Source: Sarocladium kiliense
Lineage: Eukaryota > Ascomycota > Sordariomycetes > Hypocreales > Sarocladiaceae
DNA: 64,000 bases
Direction: 5' to 3'
Assembly: GCA_030734395.1 (NCBI GenBank)
Contig: JAUZTG010000029.1
Span: forward strand, 1,612,001-1,676,000
The notes under the pieces were generated by a model, which saw only the letters and a list, made by a program, of their open reading frames with translations, ran no database searches and was not told the origin of the DNA. Every line of letters begins with the position of its first letter. The stretch's first letter is position 1. Position numbers and translations under genes: made by a program. Positions 43,135-53,470 of the stretch are shown piece after piece.

Positions 43135-44936
43135 ATGGCATCTACAATCCAGGATGCTCCCCCAGCGACGACCTCGGCCTTTACGACAGGCCTCACTGAT
43201 GAAAAGCGAGCGGCTCTTATGAACCAGATTCAAAATTTTAACGAAGGTCCTGCCCATGTCATTGATAAGCCCTCTGGAACTGTAGCTGATGAAAACCGTG
43301 AAGATGACGCTTCTTACCTTACTAACAGTGAGGCCCATCCTTTTTCTGAACCGTATGTTTCCTTGCCATCGCTTTCGAAGAACTTGAATCGTTTATTAAC
43401 ATTTAGGGACGCCTAGAGCGCATGGTAAGACTGTAGGCGGCCTGCCTCTTATCGGTGACACTTTTCTCCTACAGTATGTGCCAGGTACTCAGCTGGTCCC
43501 CCGCAATCGACTATTGACGCTGGCCAAAGGAAACAGCAGACGTTCAAGAGATCCAAGAATTCAGGAGGTAATGCTTTGAGCCCCTATTTCAAGTGACCTG
43601 CCATGCTAATGTAGAGACTCAATAGAAGTCGTCTTCCCTTGCGGCTCCGGCGCCTTTGGGTACTGCGAGCATACGGATGATGTCGCCGACTTAACCGTCA
43701 GCAACCCCCCCCCCCCCCCCCCCTCTCACGTGAATATGACATGAGAACATGGCCTAATATGCTACTTTTTTACTTAGAAAGCCGATTTTCTCTCTTCTTT
43801 CGGGAAGAAAAAGCCCGCCTTTTTGCGCTTCTCGGCTGTTACCTTTGACCGCGAGTTTCCCGATGAGGCGCGCAACCCCCGCGGCTTTGCTATGAAGCTT
43901 CACACCACAGAGGGGGGGCATGACATTGTCGGGCTCAATCTTGTAAGTTGTAAGGGGCCTGTCCTATTGGAATTGGCATCAGCACCAATTGTCGGTTACT
44001 AAAGCTGATCCTTTGCAGCCTGAATTCTTCGGAAGGGACCCATCCCAAGGCCCTGACAACATTCAGCCGCAAGAGCAGAACCAATCCAACTCCCCTTCGG
44101 ATCTCGATACTTTATTCGAACGCCTCTCGAGCACGCCCGAGGCGAACCGTACGGGGCTCGTATTCTTCAGCGACCATGGCACTCCACAAGGCTGGCTCCT
44201 CAATCACGGCTATGGCTGCCACACCTTCAAATGGGTGAATGACGAGGGCAAGTCCGTGTACTTCAAGTATCATTTCATGTCCAAGCACGACCAGAAGCAG
44301 TTTACAGATGGGGGAACCTTGGCTATGGGTGGTGAGGATCCGGACTACTTGAAGCCCGATCTCTGGGAAGCCATCGAGATAGGTGAGGACATTGGATGGA
44401 TCGCGCCTGTACAAGGCACAGATCCCAATAAGACCGATCCGCATATCGTCGGCTCCAATCCCTTTGACCCGACTAGGGGATGGCCACGGCGGCCCTCGCA
44501 CAACAAGAATCCCGAGTACTTCTATCGTGACGTCGACCAGGCTTCCGTCTCCTCTGAAAGCCCCGGCTTTGAAGACTTCCCGGACTCTCCCAGTCTTCGA
44601 TTTCCCATGTTCTTCTACCGCGACTCACGAAACCATTGGATTGGCGTCTGTCTGCAACAGATCCCCGACAACCGCCCTTCCATGGCTGAGGCATTCAACT
44701 TTGACGGCCAGGTGCGTGTCGATGCCAATCACGCTGGTAACAAGCGGTACGCACGGAACAGCTTCTCGCATAAGTTCCGTCCCGATGTTTCAGAGGTGCC
44801 CTGCGACGCGAACGACGACTTCATGTTCCGCTGAGGCCATCACGGGCACGAAAGTCAGAAGAACGGAACACAATTACGCCAAGGCGCTGTGGTCGTGCGT
44901 CCTGTCGGAGACGGAGACGGAAGGATACAAGTTTTG
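43135..44936 (+). pseudogene. catalase-like gene, disrupted
   Basis: Homology to the short fungal catalase-like clade is clear in pieces. The first exon is 43135-43352. A segment with AHGKTVGGLPLIGDT ends near 43471, then come QQTFKRSKNSGGNAL, the PCGSGAFGY segment, KADFLSSFGKKKPAFLRFS, DEARNPRGFAMKLHTTEGG and a long intact 3' exon from about 44020 to 44834 (SDHGTPQGW, GYGCHTFKWV, MFFYRD). Parts do not join: the first junction puts the next segment in the wrong frame (TAG at 43414), TGA at 43594 and TAG at 43623 separate adjoining conserved segments, and TGA at 44832 ends the frame about 100 bp before the last homologous stretch. The residue expected to be the distal haem His reads Phe (TTC, 43634-43636). 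A C19 run lies in an intron. Sequencing errors could explain single lesions but hardly all. Confidence 0.75.
43705..43723 (+). repeat. C19 homopolymer
   Basis: Nineteen cytosines in a row lie inside the inferred intron 43697-43778 of the catalase relic. Such a run is prone to length change and to sequencing error. Confidence 0.9.
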
Positions 44937-45735
44937 ACACCACGAAAGGGCACGAAGTATGCGGAAGTTCCATGACAACCAGATGAAAGCATCTTGCCGA
45001 GATCTATAACATCGGGGCAGACTACGCGACAGGTGTGAGTATGAGCAGCTCGGGAACCCAAGCTTCAGCTTCAATGACGTGCGCATAATTCCTTGTGGTC
45101 CATAACAGAAATCCCTGGCCTTCTAGTGGATCTGAGCTGGCTGGGCAAGGTTCCCTTCATGCCGGTCTATAATGTCGGAACAACACAGGAATAGCTAGCC
45201 GCATCCAGGTTGCAAACAAGCTATGACCATCTTCACCCTCCCGCTGTGCGCTTCTGTACGAAGTCCTTGGTTAAACTTTTACCCCGGTTCACTTATTAGG
45301 CTGGTCAATTGCTCCTCAAGCCTGCTCACCAGGGCCGCCGACCTACCCCTCAAAGCTTCTAGTCTTCGGATTATACACGAGCCGATATAGGTCCGCTAAT
45401 AGAAGGTCACCACCGTCCCTGGCTCCTCGGCCGGACTAAATCGTGCAGCGGGACCCTCATGGCCCTGACGCTACCCATTGGCACTCGTTTTCACGACTCG
45501 CCGGATCCACGTGTCCATCTGCCGATGACGATGCCGGAGAGCCGTTCCCCACGGGGTTGACGACCGGACTGGGGCACTGGGTTCCGAGCACTATGTGAGG
45601 ATCCTAGCATCGGCTTGAAGCTCGGTAACATGGGTCTGCTCGATCTCTGTTGCTAGGATAAAAGTCAACCATGTCGCGCCCATCTAAGCGTTGACTCTCC
45701 TTGCTTTGCCACCAGCTCATCCAGTTGCCGTCACG
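44937..45735. other. intergenic: esterase promoter
   Basis: No coding motif or repeat is seen in these 0.8 kb. Confidence 0.5.
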
Positions 45736-47298
45736 ATGAAGACTCAACTTCCGCTCCTCGCGTCTCTCACAGGGCTCGCCTCTGCCAGCGACTTCGCTGA
45801 GCAGTGCGCGTCCCTCGCCCAAAAGCTCGTGGAGCAGACCAACAACACCACTCTCCAGGCAACGACGTTTGTTGCAGCTGGCACCACTTTGTTGGAGCCT
45901 GCAAGGCATGTGACATGTGCGCCTCTCAACCAGACAGCGACTTTTGACTTCTGTCGCGTGCAGCTGACAGCGCACACTGGACCTGAAAGCGCCGTGGTCA
46001 TGGAGACATGGCTCCCTGTTAACTGGTCTGGTCGGTACATGACGACTGGCAATGGCGGTCTCGGAGGCTGCATCGGCTACTCTGACATGACGTATGGTGC
46101 TGGTCGAGGTTTTGCGGTTGTTGGCACGAACAATGGCCACGACGGGAATTATGGTGAACCCTTCTACAAGAAGCCTGGTGTCGTTGAGGACTTTGCCTAC
46201 CGCGCTGTTCACGTCGGCACTCAGTTGGGCAAGCAGATCACCCAGCTGATGTATGGCAAGGAGCACTCCATGGCCTATTACCTTGGCTGCTCAACTGGAG
46301 GTCGCCAGGGCTTCATGGAAGCTCAGAACTTCCCGGACGAGTTCGACGGCATTGTTGCGGGAGCACCGGCGTTCGACTTCACCGGACTGCAAGTCTCTAG
46401 CGGCAGCATGCTCCGGTTCACTGGAACCAATGAGTCCGACACCTTCTTGACTCCTGAGCTGTGGTCGCTCGTTGTCAACGACACATTGGCTCAGTGTGAT
46501 CATCTCGATGGTCACATCGATACCGTGATCGAGGATCCTGACCTCTGTCAGTATCGCCCTGAGAGGCTTCTGTGCGGTCCTGGGGAATCCGAAGGCTGCC
46601 TCACTGCTGCCCAAGTCGGCACCGTTCGCAACGTCTTCTCGCCACTGTACGACACCAAGGGTGAGCTCGTCTACCCACGCATGCAGCCTGGCGTGAGCTC
46701 AGCCATGGTGCTCTGGAACGGCCAGCCATTCTTGTACGCTGCCGACTGGTGGCGGTACGTCATTTACGATGATCCATCTTTCGATGGAAACATCACCGTC
46801 AAGGACATTGAGCCTGCTCGCGAGGCAGAGACATATGGCATCGATGCTTTCAATGGCGACCTCTCGGGTGTGCGCAACTCAGGCAGCAAGATCCTTCACT
46901 ACCACGGCCTGCAGGATCCCCTCATCACCAGTGACAACTCGGCACGATACTATAACCTTGTCGCGCGCACCATGAGTCTTCGCTCGTGTGACCTGGACGA
47001 ATTTTACCGGTACTTCCGCATCTCTGGCATGTCGCATTGCAGCGGCGGTACAGGCGCCTTCAATATCGGCAACAGCGCGAGCACCCATGTTGGAGATGAA
47101 CCTGAAGAGGACGTGGTCTCGGCCATCATTCGATGGGTCGAGGAGGGCGAGGCTCCGGAGCACATCCTGGGAACAGCTTTTGCCGACGCGCAGAAGACAA
47201 ATATCAAGTTCCAGAGGAGGCACTGTCGATACCCTCTACGCAATGTATACGTGAAGGGCGACCCCAACTCTGCTGATAGCTGGCAATGTCAGGAATAG
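45736..47298 (+). CDS. secreted tannase/feruloyl esterase family enzyme
   Basis: Intronless, 520 residues. Residues 1-17 or so form a signal peptide ending in LASAS. The nucleophile Ser186 lies in GCSTGGRQG, the acid is Asp394 in HGLQDP, and the base is His434 in GMSHCSGG. Cys185 and Cys435 next to the triad form the CS-D-HC arrangement of this family. The Asp-rich loop CDHLDGHID (254-262) resembles the calcium site of the lid domain. Several N-x-S/T sequons fit secretion. The enzyme should hydrolyse ester bonds of feruloylated plant polysaccharides or gallate esters; the two cannot be separated by eye. The codon at 45736 gives the signal peptide directly, so the start is well supported. Confidence 0.92.
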   Translation: MKTQLPLLASLTGLASASDFAEQCASLAQKLVEQTNNTTLQATTFVAAGTTLLEPARHVTCAPLNQTATFDFCRVQLTAHTGPESAVVMETWLPVNWSGRYMTTGNGGLGGCIGYSDMTYGAGRGFAVVGTNNGHDGNYGEPFYKKPGVVEDFAYRAVHVGTQLGKQITQLMYGKEHSMAYYLGCSTGGRQGFMEAQNFPDEFDGIVAGAPAFDFTGLQVSSGSMLRFTGTNESDTFLTPELWSLVVNDTLAQCDHLDGHIDTVIEDPDLCQYRPERLLCGPGESEGCLTAAQVGTVRNVFSPLYDTKGELVYPRMQPGVSSAMVLWNGQPFLYAADWWRYVIYDDPSFDGNITVKDIEPAREAETYGIDAFNGDLSGVRNSGSKILHYHGLQDPLITSDNSARYYNLVARTMSLRSCDLDEFYRYFRISGMSHCSGGTGAFNIGNSASTHVGDEPEEDVVSAIIRWVEEGEAPEHILGTAFADAQKTNIKFQRRHCRYPLRNVYVKGDPNSADSWQCQE

Positions 47299-47929
47299 AT
47301 ACGAATCATGATAACATTGAAATACCAACTTCTTACTCGATCTGCGCGGCTCTTCTTCCAGGCTCTCCTAATTTCTCTGCTGTGCTCTTAATTGTGTCCC
47401 ATTGTGAGACTCCCGACGACCCGAACATTCAAGGCAAAACTAATAGCCAGGAGCCGATGGTCCAATTTCGCACCCACAACTGCGAGTGAGTCAAGGATGA
47501 TGCCCTGAGCAATTATGTTTATCGTGCCATTTAATGACCATGTGTCTCATTCGCGCGCAAATCTCCACATTCAATATACACCAATGTGAAGCATAACCCA
47601 GAGAGGGCGTCAACATACACGAGTGCCCTGATTCATACCAACATTCATACCCACACTGCATATCCTCGGATTTCAAGTGTTAAAAGTAAAAATTAGAACA
47701 TTACGTATTGGCCTTTGGTGGTGGAAGCAGATCCTACTCTGCGTTGATTAAGTGGCAGCTTCTGGACTGTCTCAGCTGTTGTCGGGTTGATTAACTGCCA
47801 TCCCTTCGTGCCTCCCTCGAGGAATGTTAATTGTTGTCCCCTCCCCCAGACTCAGATCGCAAGAAAATTATCTTCTTCAAATCTTCGACATACACGAATA
47901 ACAGAAGTGTTCATGAAAGAAAGAAGAAA
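47299..47929. other. intergenic: esterase 3' end and promoter of the small secreted protein
   Basis: No coding signal is seen. The last 80 bp form a CT/A-rich leader before the small secreted protein. Confidence 0.5.
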
Positions 47930-48349
47930 ATGCTCTCACACCTGATCTTTGTCTTCCTCGGCCTCGTGGCTGCCCAAGAGGTCAACTACCCGGACCCAGC
48001 CGTTCCATGCGGTGCAGACATTGGCCTATGTCCCAAACCAGACCTCTATTGCAAACCCGACGACACTGAATGCGCCGACCTCACACGCTGCAGAGGCACC
48101 TGTGCCTACAAAAACATTTTCGTCTACTGTGGCGGATACCGCATCCCGGGCCCAGAGCCCTGCGAGAAAGGCGAGAACTGCATTGACGACCCCAGGAACC
48201 CGGAGAGTTGTGGCATGGCATGCGATGGACCTGGAGTGTGTCTCTCAGACGATATGACGGAGTGTGAGGAGGATGGCGACTGTCAGGAGGGACAATGGTG
48301 TTATGAAGACACGAAGGAACAGACAGGTTTCGCCAAGGTTTGCATGTAA
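47930..48349 (+). CDS. small secreted cysteine-rich protein
   Basis: Intronless, 139 residues. The first 16 residues (MLSHLIFVFLGLVAAQ) are a signal peptide, leaving a mature protein of about 123 residues with 16 cysteines. Segments such as CGGYRIPGPEPCEKGENC, DDPRNPESCGMACDGPGVC and DGDCQEGQWCYED are arranged like the widespread fungal small secreted proteins with a conserved CIDDPR...CGMACD core, and the end loosely resembles a Dickkopf-type cysteine motif. Function is unknown; an extracellular or host-interaction role is only inferred. Its stop lies 96 bp from the convergent stop of the MFS gene. An upstream ATG at 47913 is out of frame. Confidence 0.88.
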   Translation: MLSHLIFVFLGLVAAQEVNYPDPAVPCGADIGLCPKPDLYCKPDDTECADLTRCRGTCAYKNIFVYCGGYRIPGPEPCEKGENCIDDPRNPESCGMACDGPGVCLSDDMTECEEDGDCQEGQWCYEDTKEQTGFAKVCM

Positions 48350-48445
48350 GCCATTGGCCCCAGTCAATTGTGCAGCAGTCTCTCTGTACCAGTGAATCTA
48401 CGTTTTATACCTTGCGCATCCAAAGTCTCTGTGACCTCTTGTCAC

Positions 48446-50411
48446 TCAAAGAGTGTAGCGGAAGAACGTGGCGTTGTCACCCTTCTCCTGCTCCATCAAC
48501 ATATCCTCGCGTGTATACTCCTCAACAGGCTTGTACTCCCGGTCACGACGCGCATTCTCGCGCCTGAGGTAGAAATGCATGCAAATGGACAGAATGCAGC
48601 TCATTGTCTCGGTACCAAGGAGAATTGCATGGCCAGAGACGTAGTGCGGTGCGTCCGACGACCTGTAGATGAAGCCGGCGATGGCGCCTCCGAGGTTTCC
48701 CTACACGGTGTAAGCAAATGATGAGCCTACGTGAGGCAGGCAATTCTATGGTTGACTTACGAAACCGACGTGCATGGCAATGCCAACACCGCGCTTGACA
48801 GATCCGCCAATGTTGTTGCCATTCCAAGCGACACCCTGAGGGACATTGCTGTAGACGCCCATGACAATGAAGAAGCAAGCCATGTACTGGACTCCCTCAA
48901 CGCGAACTCCAGTCAGGATGGCGAATCCAAGCATCGCGAGAAGACAGTTGCCAATCATGAAAATGCCTAAGTTCTCATTAGTCTTTTGTCTCTGAGCTTC
49001 TTCATGTTCTTTGCTCCTACCTCGCTTTCCCATCTTGTCCGCAAGGTATCCGCAGGTAATGCAGCAAATGCAGCCCGCGACGTACGGCGGCACAGTCATG
49101 AGCTGAGCCGTCTCGTTTGTGTATCCCATACCCTTGACAATAGTTGGAAGGAAGATACTGATCGAATAGAGCGGAGTGTAGATGCCTGGGGGGACGCTTG
49201 TTAGCAAGCAGTACTCGCATAGATTACATGAGGCAATTCTTACCAATGGTGATGAACATATGCACCCAAATCTTCCAGTCCTTGAAGGCGTGCTTCATGA
49301 ACTTCAAGTCAAAAACATCAGACAGTCCCGATCGATCGTGCTCGAGGCGCAGGACGATTTCCTGCTTCTCTCCCTCGCTGAGGAACTTGGCCGTCGCCGG
49401 GTAGTCGTACATGGCCCAGTATGCAAACACCGCTATTAAAGTAAGCAATTTGAAAACGTGGTTTTGTCGTCGCATCAGCCGTGGTTACTTACCAACAATG
49501 AGGGTGAGGATGCCTTCAAGAATGAAGATCCATGCCCAGCCACCTTTGCCACCCACTCCTTCCATCTCCATGAAGCCACGAGCAAGCAGACCACCGAACG
49601 CGCCAGCCGCAGTAGCAGCGGAGAAAAAGATCGCCATACGGAAACCGCATTCGTGTCGCCTGTACCACAAGGTAATGCTGTGGGCAAGTCAGACAAGTAA
49701 ACTAACAGAAGTCGACCTGGTGAGGCCCGCGATGCCTCTCCAGTAGAAACTTACTAGTATGTGATTCCAGGGAACAAGCCTCCTTCAGCAACACCAAGAG
49801 CACAGCGGACTGCGATCAGCCCGGCAAAGTTGTGGACGACACCGAGGAGGATGGTCATGATCGCCCAGGCGACCATGATGGAGGGGATCCAGATCGAGGG
49901 GCGGAAACGCTTCATGGCAAGGTTGCTTGGGATTTCTGCGGCCACATAGAACCTGTTGAGCGTTAGTTCCAGTTCCACAATTAGTAGTCTCACCTGGAGT
50001 ACTTCGAACCACCCCCTGATGGAGAACTTACGGGAAGAACACCGAAACGGCGATCTGTTCAAGTCAGTCGACCACTCGTCTTATACCAAAGCTCTATGCA
50101 CTCACATTGTAGTCCCATTTGCCAGTCATGTTCAAATCCTCCTCCAAGTTAGCCAGCCTCGCATTGCCGATATTCGTCCGGTCGAGGAACGAAAGCAAGT
50201 ACAGCAACGCTAGGAACGGCAAAAGGTACTTGTCACATCTTCGCAGGAGCCTCTTGGTCTGCTCCGGGGTATACTGAGGCCCCGTGAGCATCTGCCCGAC
50301 GTTCTCCTCAGACGGAGCGCTGCCTTGGTCGATAGGCAGCTTCTCGGTGCCGCTTTTTTCATCGACGGCCGCCTGCGTCTCAGGCCCATGGGGTTTCTCT
50401 GCGACGCTCAT
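48446..50411 (-). CDS. MFS permease of the allantoate/nicotinate (DAL5/TNA1-like) family
   Basis: Eight exons (50411-50106, 50054-50032, 49952-49755, 49677-49493, 49432-49244, 49185-49021, 48966-48761, 48700-48446) give 508 residues, all in phase. Exon 2 is only 23 nt. The protein has the anion:cation symporter signature: RRCDKYLLPFLALLYLLSF, LDRTNIGNARLANLEEDL, FYVAAEIPSNLAMKRF, GVAEGGLFPGITYYITLWY, and a C-terminal half with GYLADKMGKRG and GVAWNGNNIGG. About 12 membrane segments are expected. Substrates in the family are organic anions such as allantoate, nicotinate, pantothenate or biotin precursors, and which applies here is open. The intron 48967-49020 is 54 bp without a stop, so retention would keep frame. 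Confidence 0.9.
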
Positions 50412-53400
50412 TGTGGGCGAAGCAAAGAATCAGAGGAGAGTGTGGAAAAGAAGAGGAAGGGGAAAACGTGTATCAGTGAGTGATGCAGACACCTGTGATA
50501 ATCACGGGACGGGATCGTTTCGGCCGGAGAAGGGAAGTGGTTGCTTTCCTCGGCTCTACCGATTGGATGAACAAAGGGATGCAAAGGTCAGGAGTGCCAA
50601 AGAACAGACAGCAGCGAGATAGGACAACAAGCAAACAGGCGGGAAGGTCTCTGTTTATAAGCACCCATTCAGGGATTGCCCCATGCATTGTATCGATGCG
50701 GGCTGGAGGAGCAGGGTCTACCACTTACACGGCAGACAACCCCGAACAAGCCCACGCCCACACACACACGCACGCTCGCGCACGCGCACGTTGATTTATC
50801 CCATGCAGGCCCCAGGAAAGGAACTATTCTGGACCACTGGCGACTCAGGTTTATTGTGTTCTACGCGCTTATCCTGGTCCTTGGCCCCCAGTCGCCGCGA
50901 TCAGAGGGCTCGTGGCCTCGGGCTGCACTACCACTCCGGTGCGTCGCTTGAATGCACTCACAGGACAGTTCTGGGTAAAGATGGACACGTTTTGATCCGT
51001 ATCCCCGGTGTCTTGGCTTTTGACTTGCTGGCTATTCGTGAATAGAGTTTAGTGAAGACCAAGGTTAATCCTCCTCATCCATCACGATCCAGTCCTGATG
51101 AGGACAGTCACAAGTCTTGGCCATGCTAACGAAGCAGATTGACCAGGATCAAAATAAGCTTGGAGGCCTTCCAGAACCGATCTGCTCGAGTTGCACGAAG
51201 TAAGAAAACTTCCTCTCATCCGGGAACCCCCCTTCTACAGGAATCATCCCAGCACCGCCCATCCTCATAGGAAAGCAAAAGGTAATTGGGCCACGACGCC
51301 TCATCGCCCTTTCAGGACTCTGCTCCGACTCCCGTTCCCGAGCCTACCTCAAATAGTCCCGACAGGGGGAATCGCAACCAGCCCGCTTCTGTTCAAGCGA
51401 GCCCTGACTACACTATGCTTGCTGCTTAGCTTGAATTCCCCCCCTTCCCCTCCCCCAAGCTTTTTCGGCAGATGAGGGGACAAGCGGCGCAGACGCCCCC
51501 TTCATTCTCCTCATTGAGCAGGGGTGGTATCAAGCATGCTCGGCGTTTTCGAGAAGATCGTCTGGGGGCGCACGCACGCCGCACCAACACCCACCACTTC
51601 CATTTCCCACCCGTTTGAGTCTAGGTCCAGAAGAGAGCATAATCCTCGTCGCCAACGCAATTCAGCCTGCGAATTGGTTGGGGGAATGCGTGCCGTGTCC
51701 GAAGTTTGGTCGCACCGTCGTGGCCGCCGTCAGACCGAACAAAGTTCCCGTCCTCTGCAGGGGGGTGGTCATTGGTTGATTGATTGAGAGGCAAAGGCTG
51801 TACAACAGCGGCTATGGTCGGGGGGGGGGCTGAGAAGAAGCGCTGGTTGTACATGATGATATCGTTGCTTTCCATCTTCATCGACTCTTTTGATTCCTAG
51901 ATGCGTTTGCGTGATGTCGACACAGAACAAGCTGTATAGTGAATCACCTTGCGATACACGTCTGATCAGCCCTTGGCGAACATCGGAGATCGGCTTGTCA
52001 CGTACTTGGCGAACCCCATTCAGGGCCATATTAACTGGCACAGCAGCAACAGACCAGGCTGCACAGGCGCTGTGATAGCTGATCTCGCTCGGTACACGGC
52101 ATCGTCCACCTGCAAAGCAACAGCTGGGCATCTCTTGGCGACCTGTCGTCCATGTAAGTCAGACTCAAGCTGATAAATTGGCACCAACAGTTTTCTTCAA
52201 TCAATCATTCATTCGTTCTTATTCATGTCCTATTCTATTGCATGCTCAAGGGCTTATGCCAGCAGATGAGTCCTCCCCTTCTCCAACGTCGCATCGATGC
52301 AACACAGCCTGTTCTCCCACCCCCCTGGCGGCATTTAGGGCTTCCCAGTCCCTCCACTAACCAAAAGGCGAGGATAAAGTCGTTGGGCCAAATGCCATCT
52401 CCCTCCCACCCCCATCTCCATGCATGCAATGCAGGCTGACCGTCGAATCAAGATTACTCCTCATTTTTCGGTCGAGCGGAACTTCTTTACTGTGGCTGTT
52501 CAGCCTCTTGACGCTCTTCTCTTGACGCCGGTTGCCTCGAGCAATACTTTCCTTCACGAATGGTCATCGATAGCAAGTCCCGTATCTTCGGGCCGTGTGC
52601 TCCCCTTAGCTTCGTCAACAAAAGCGTGGTCCTTACCTGTAGCTATGATGGATAGTTCGAGAAACTATCGTTCACACTGATGCGAAGATCTCTGGGGTCC
52701 TGGCCACGTAAATGCATCAGAGGGATCCACGTATCCCGTCCTTATGCAGTGAGACGCGATTTGAGGCCTCTGCATGCTCACTCATCTCCAAGCACCCAAT
52801 TTCATAACGACACCGCAGGGCCAGGTGGCAACAAGAAAAAAATATGGTACAACGCCCTGCTTATGCACCCATCTCTTCGGAACTGGCCCCAATTCGGCGA
52901 CCCTGTGTTCGTCCTGATCGGTGTCCCCTTTCAAAGATTCGGAACGTGATTGGGATACGACTAGGACTCGTAAGCCCCTGCTGTGAATGATATATTGCGG
53001 CTGGCTGTTCAGCTATTCCGCCTTGCAGCGGTCTCGTCGGGTTGACGGGAGTTGCTCACGCGTCCCAAAGGTGTTTCGTAGTACGCGAAGCGATCGTTCT
53101 TTGTCTCCATCATTATTTCAGACCTGCACGTTTCCAGGCGAGATGAAACGCATCCCTGTCCCAGCAAATGTACAATAGGCGAGCAAATCCTGGCAAATGT
53201 ATAGAGAAGGAATTGTGTGAGTAAAGTAGATGTATACAGAGTGTTGTCCACCTCGAAGCGCCGTGCGATGCAATATATCCCGGGTGCTGGTCCCATTCGT
53301 TGTATGTCTTCGACCATTCCCATCCGCCAGTAGCATGAAAAACAGTGCCTTGGATGCCCACCGTCTATACAAAGAACCTTGCCTAATCCAACCTGCTCTC

Positions 53401-53470
53401 TCCTTTCCAAAATGCGCCGAATCATGCAAATAAGTGCTCGCTCGCTCGCTCTTACACTTTATAATTATAC
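50412..53470. other. intergenic: MFS promoter and 3' flank of the next gene
   Basis: Three kilobases with only short motif-free open frames. Visible simple sequence: a CA/CG alternation at about 50755-50790, a C-rich stretch near 51440-51465 and G11 at 51819-51829. No tRNA or mobile element is recognised. Confidence 0.55.

Noticed and set aside
42738..43196. Minus-strand 152-codon frame
   Set aside because: Partly antisense to the catalase relic's first exon; no motif, no splice partner.
44383..44937. Plus-strand 184-codon frame overlapping the catalase 3' exon
   Set aside because: It is the shifted frame; only its last part resembles the catalase end, which I count as a lesion of the pseudogene rather than a gene.
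45604..46266. Minus-strand 220-codon frame
   Set aside because: Antisense to the esterase signal peptide and N-terminal domain.
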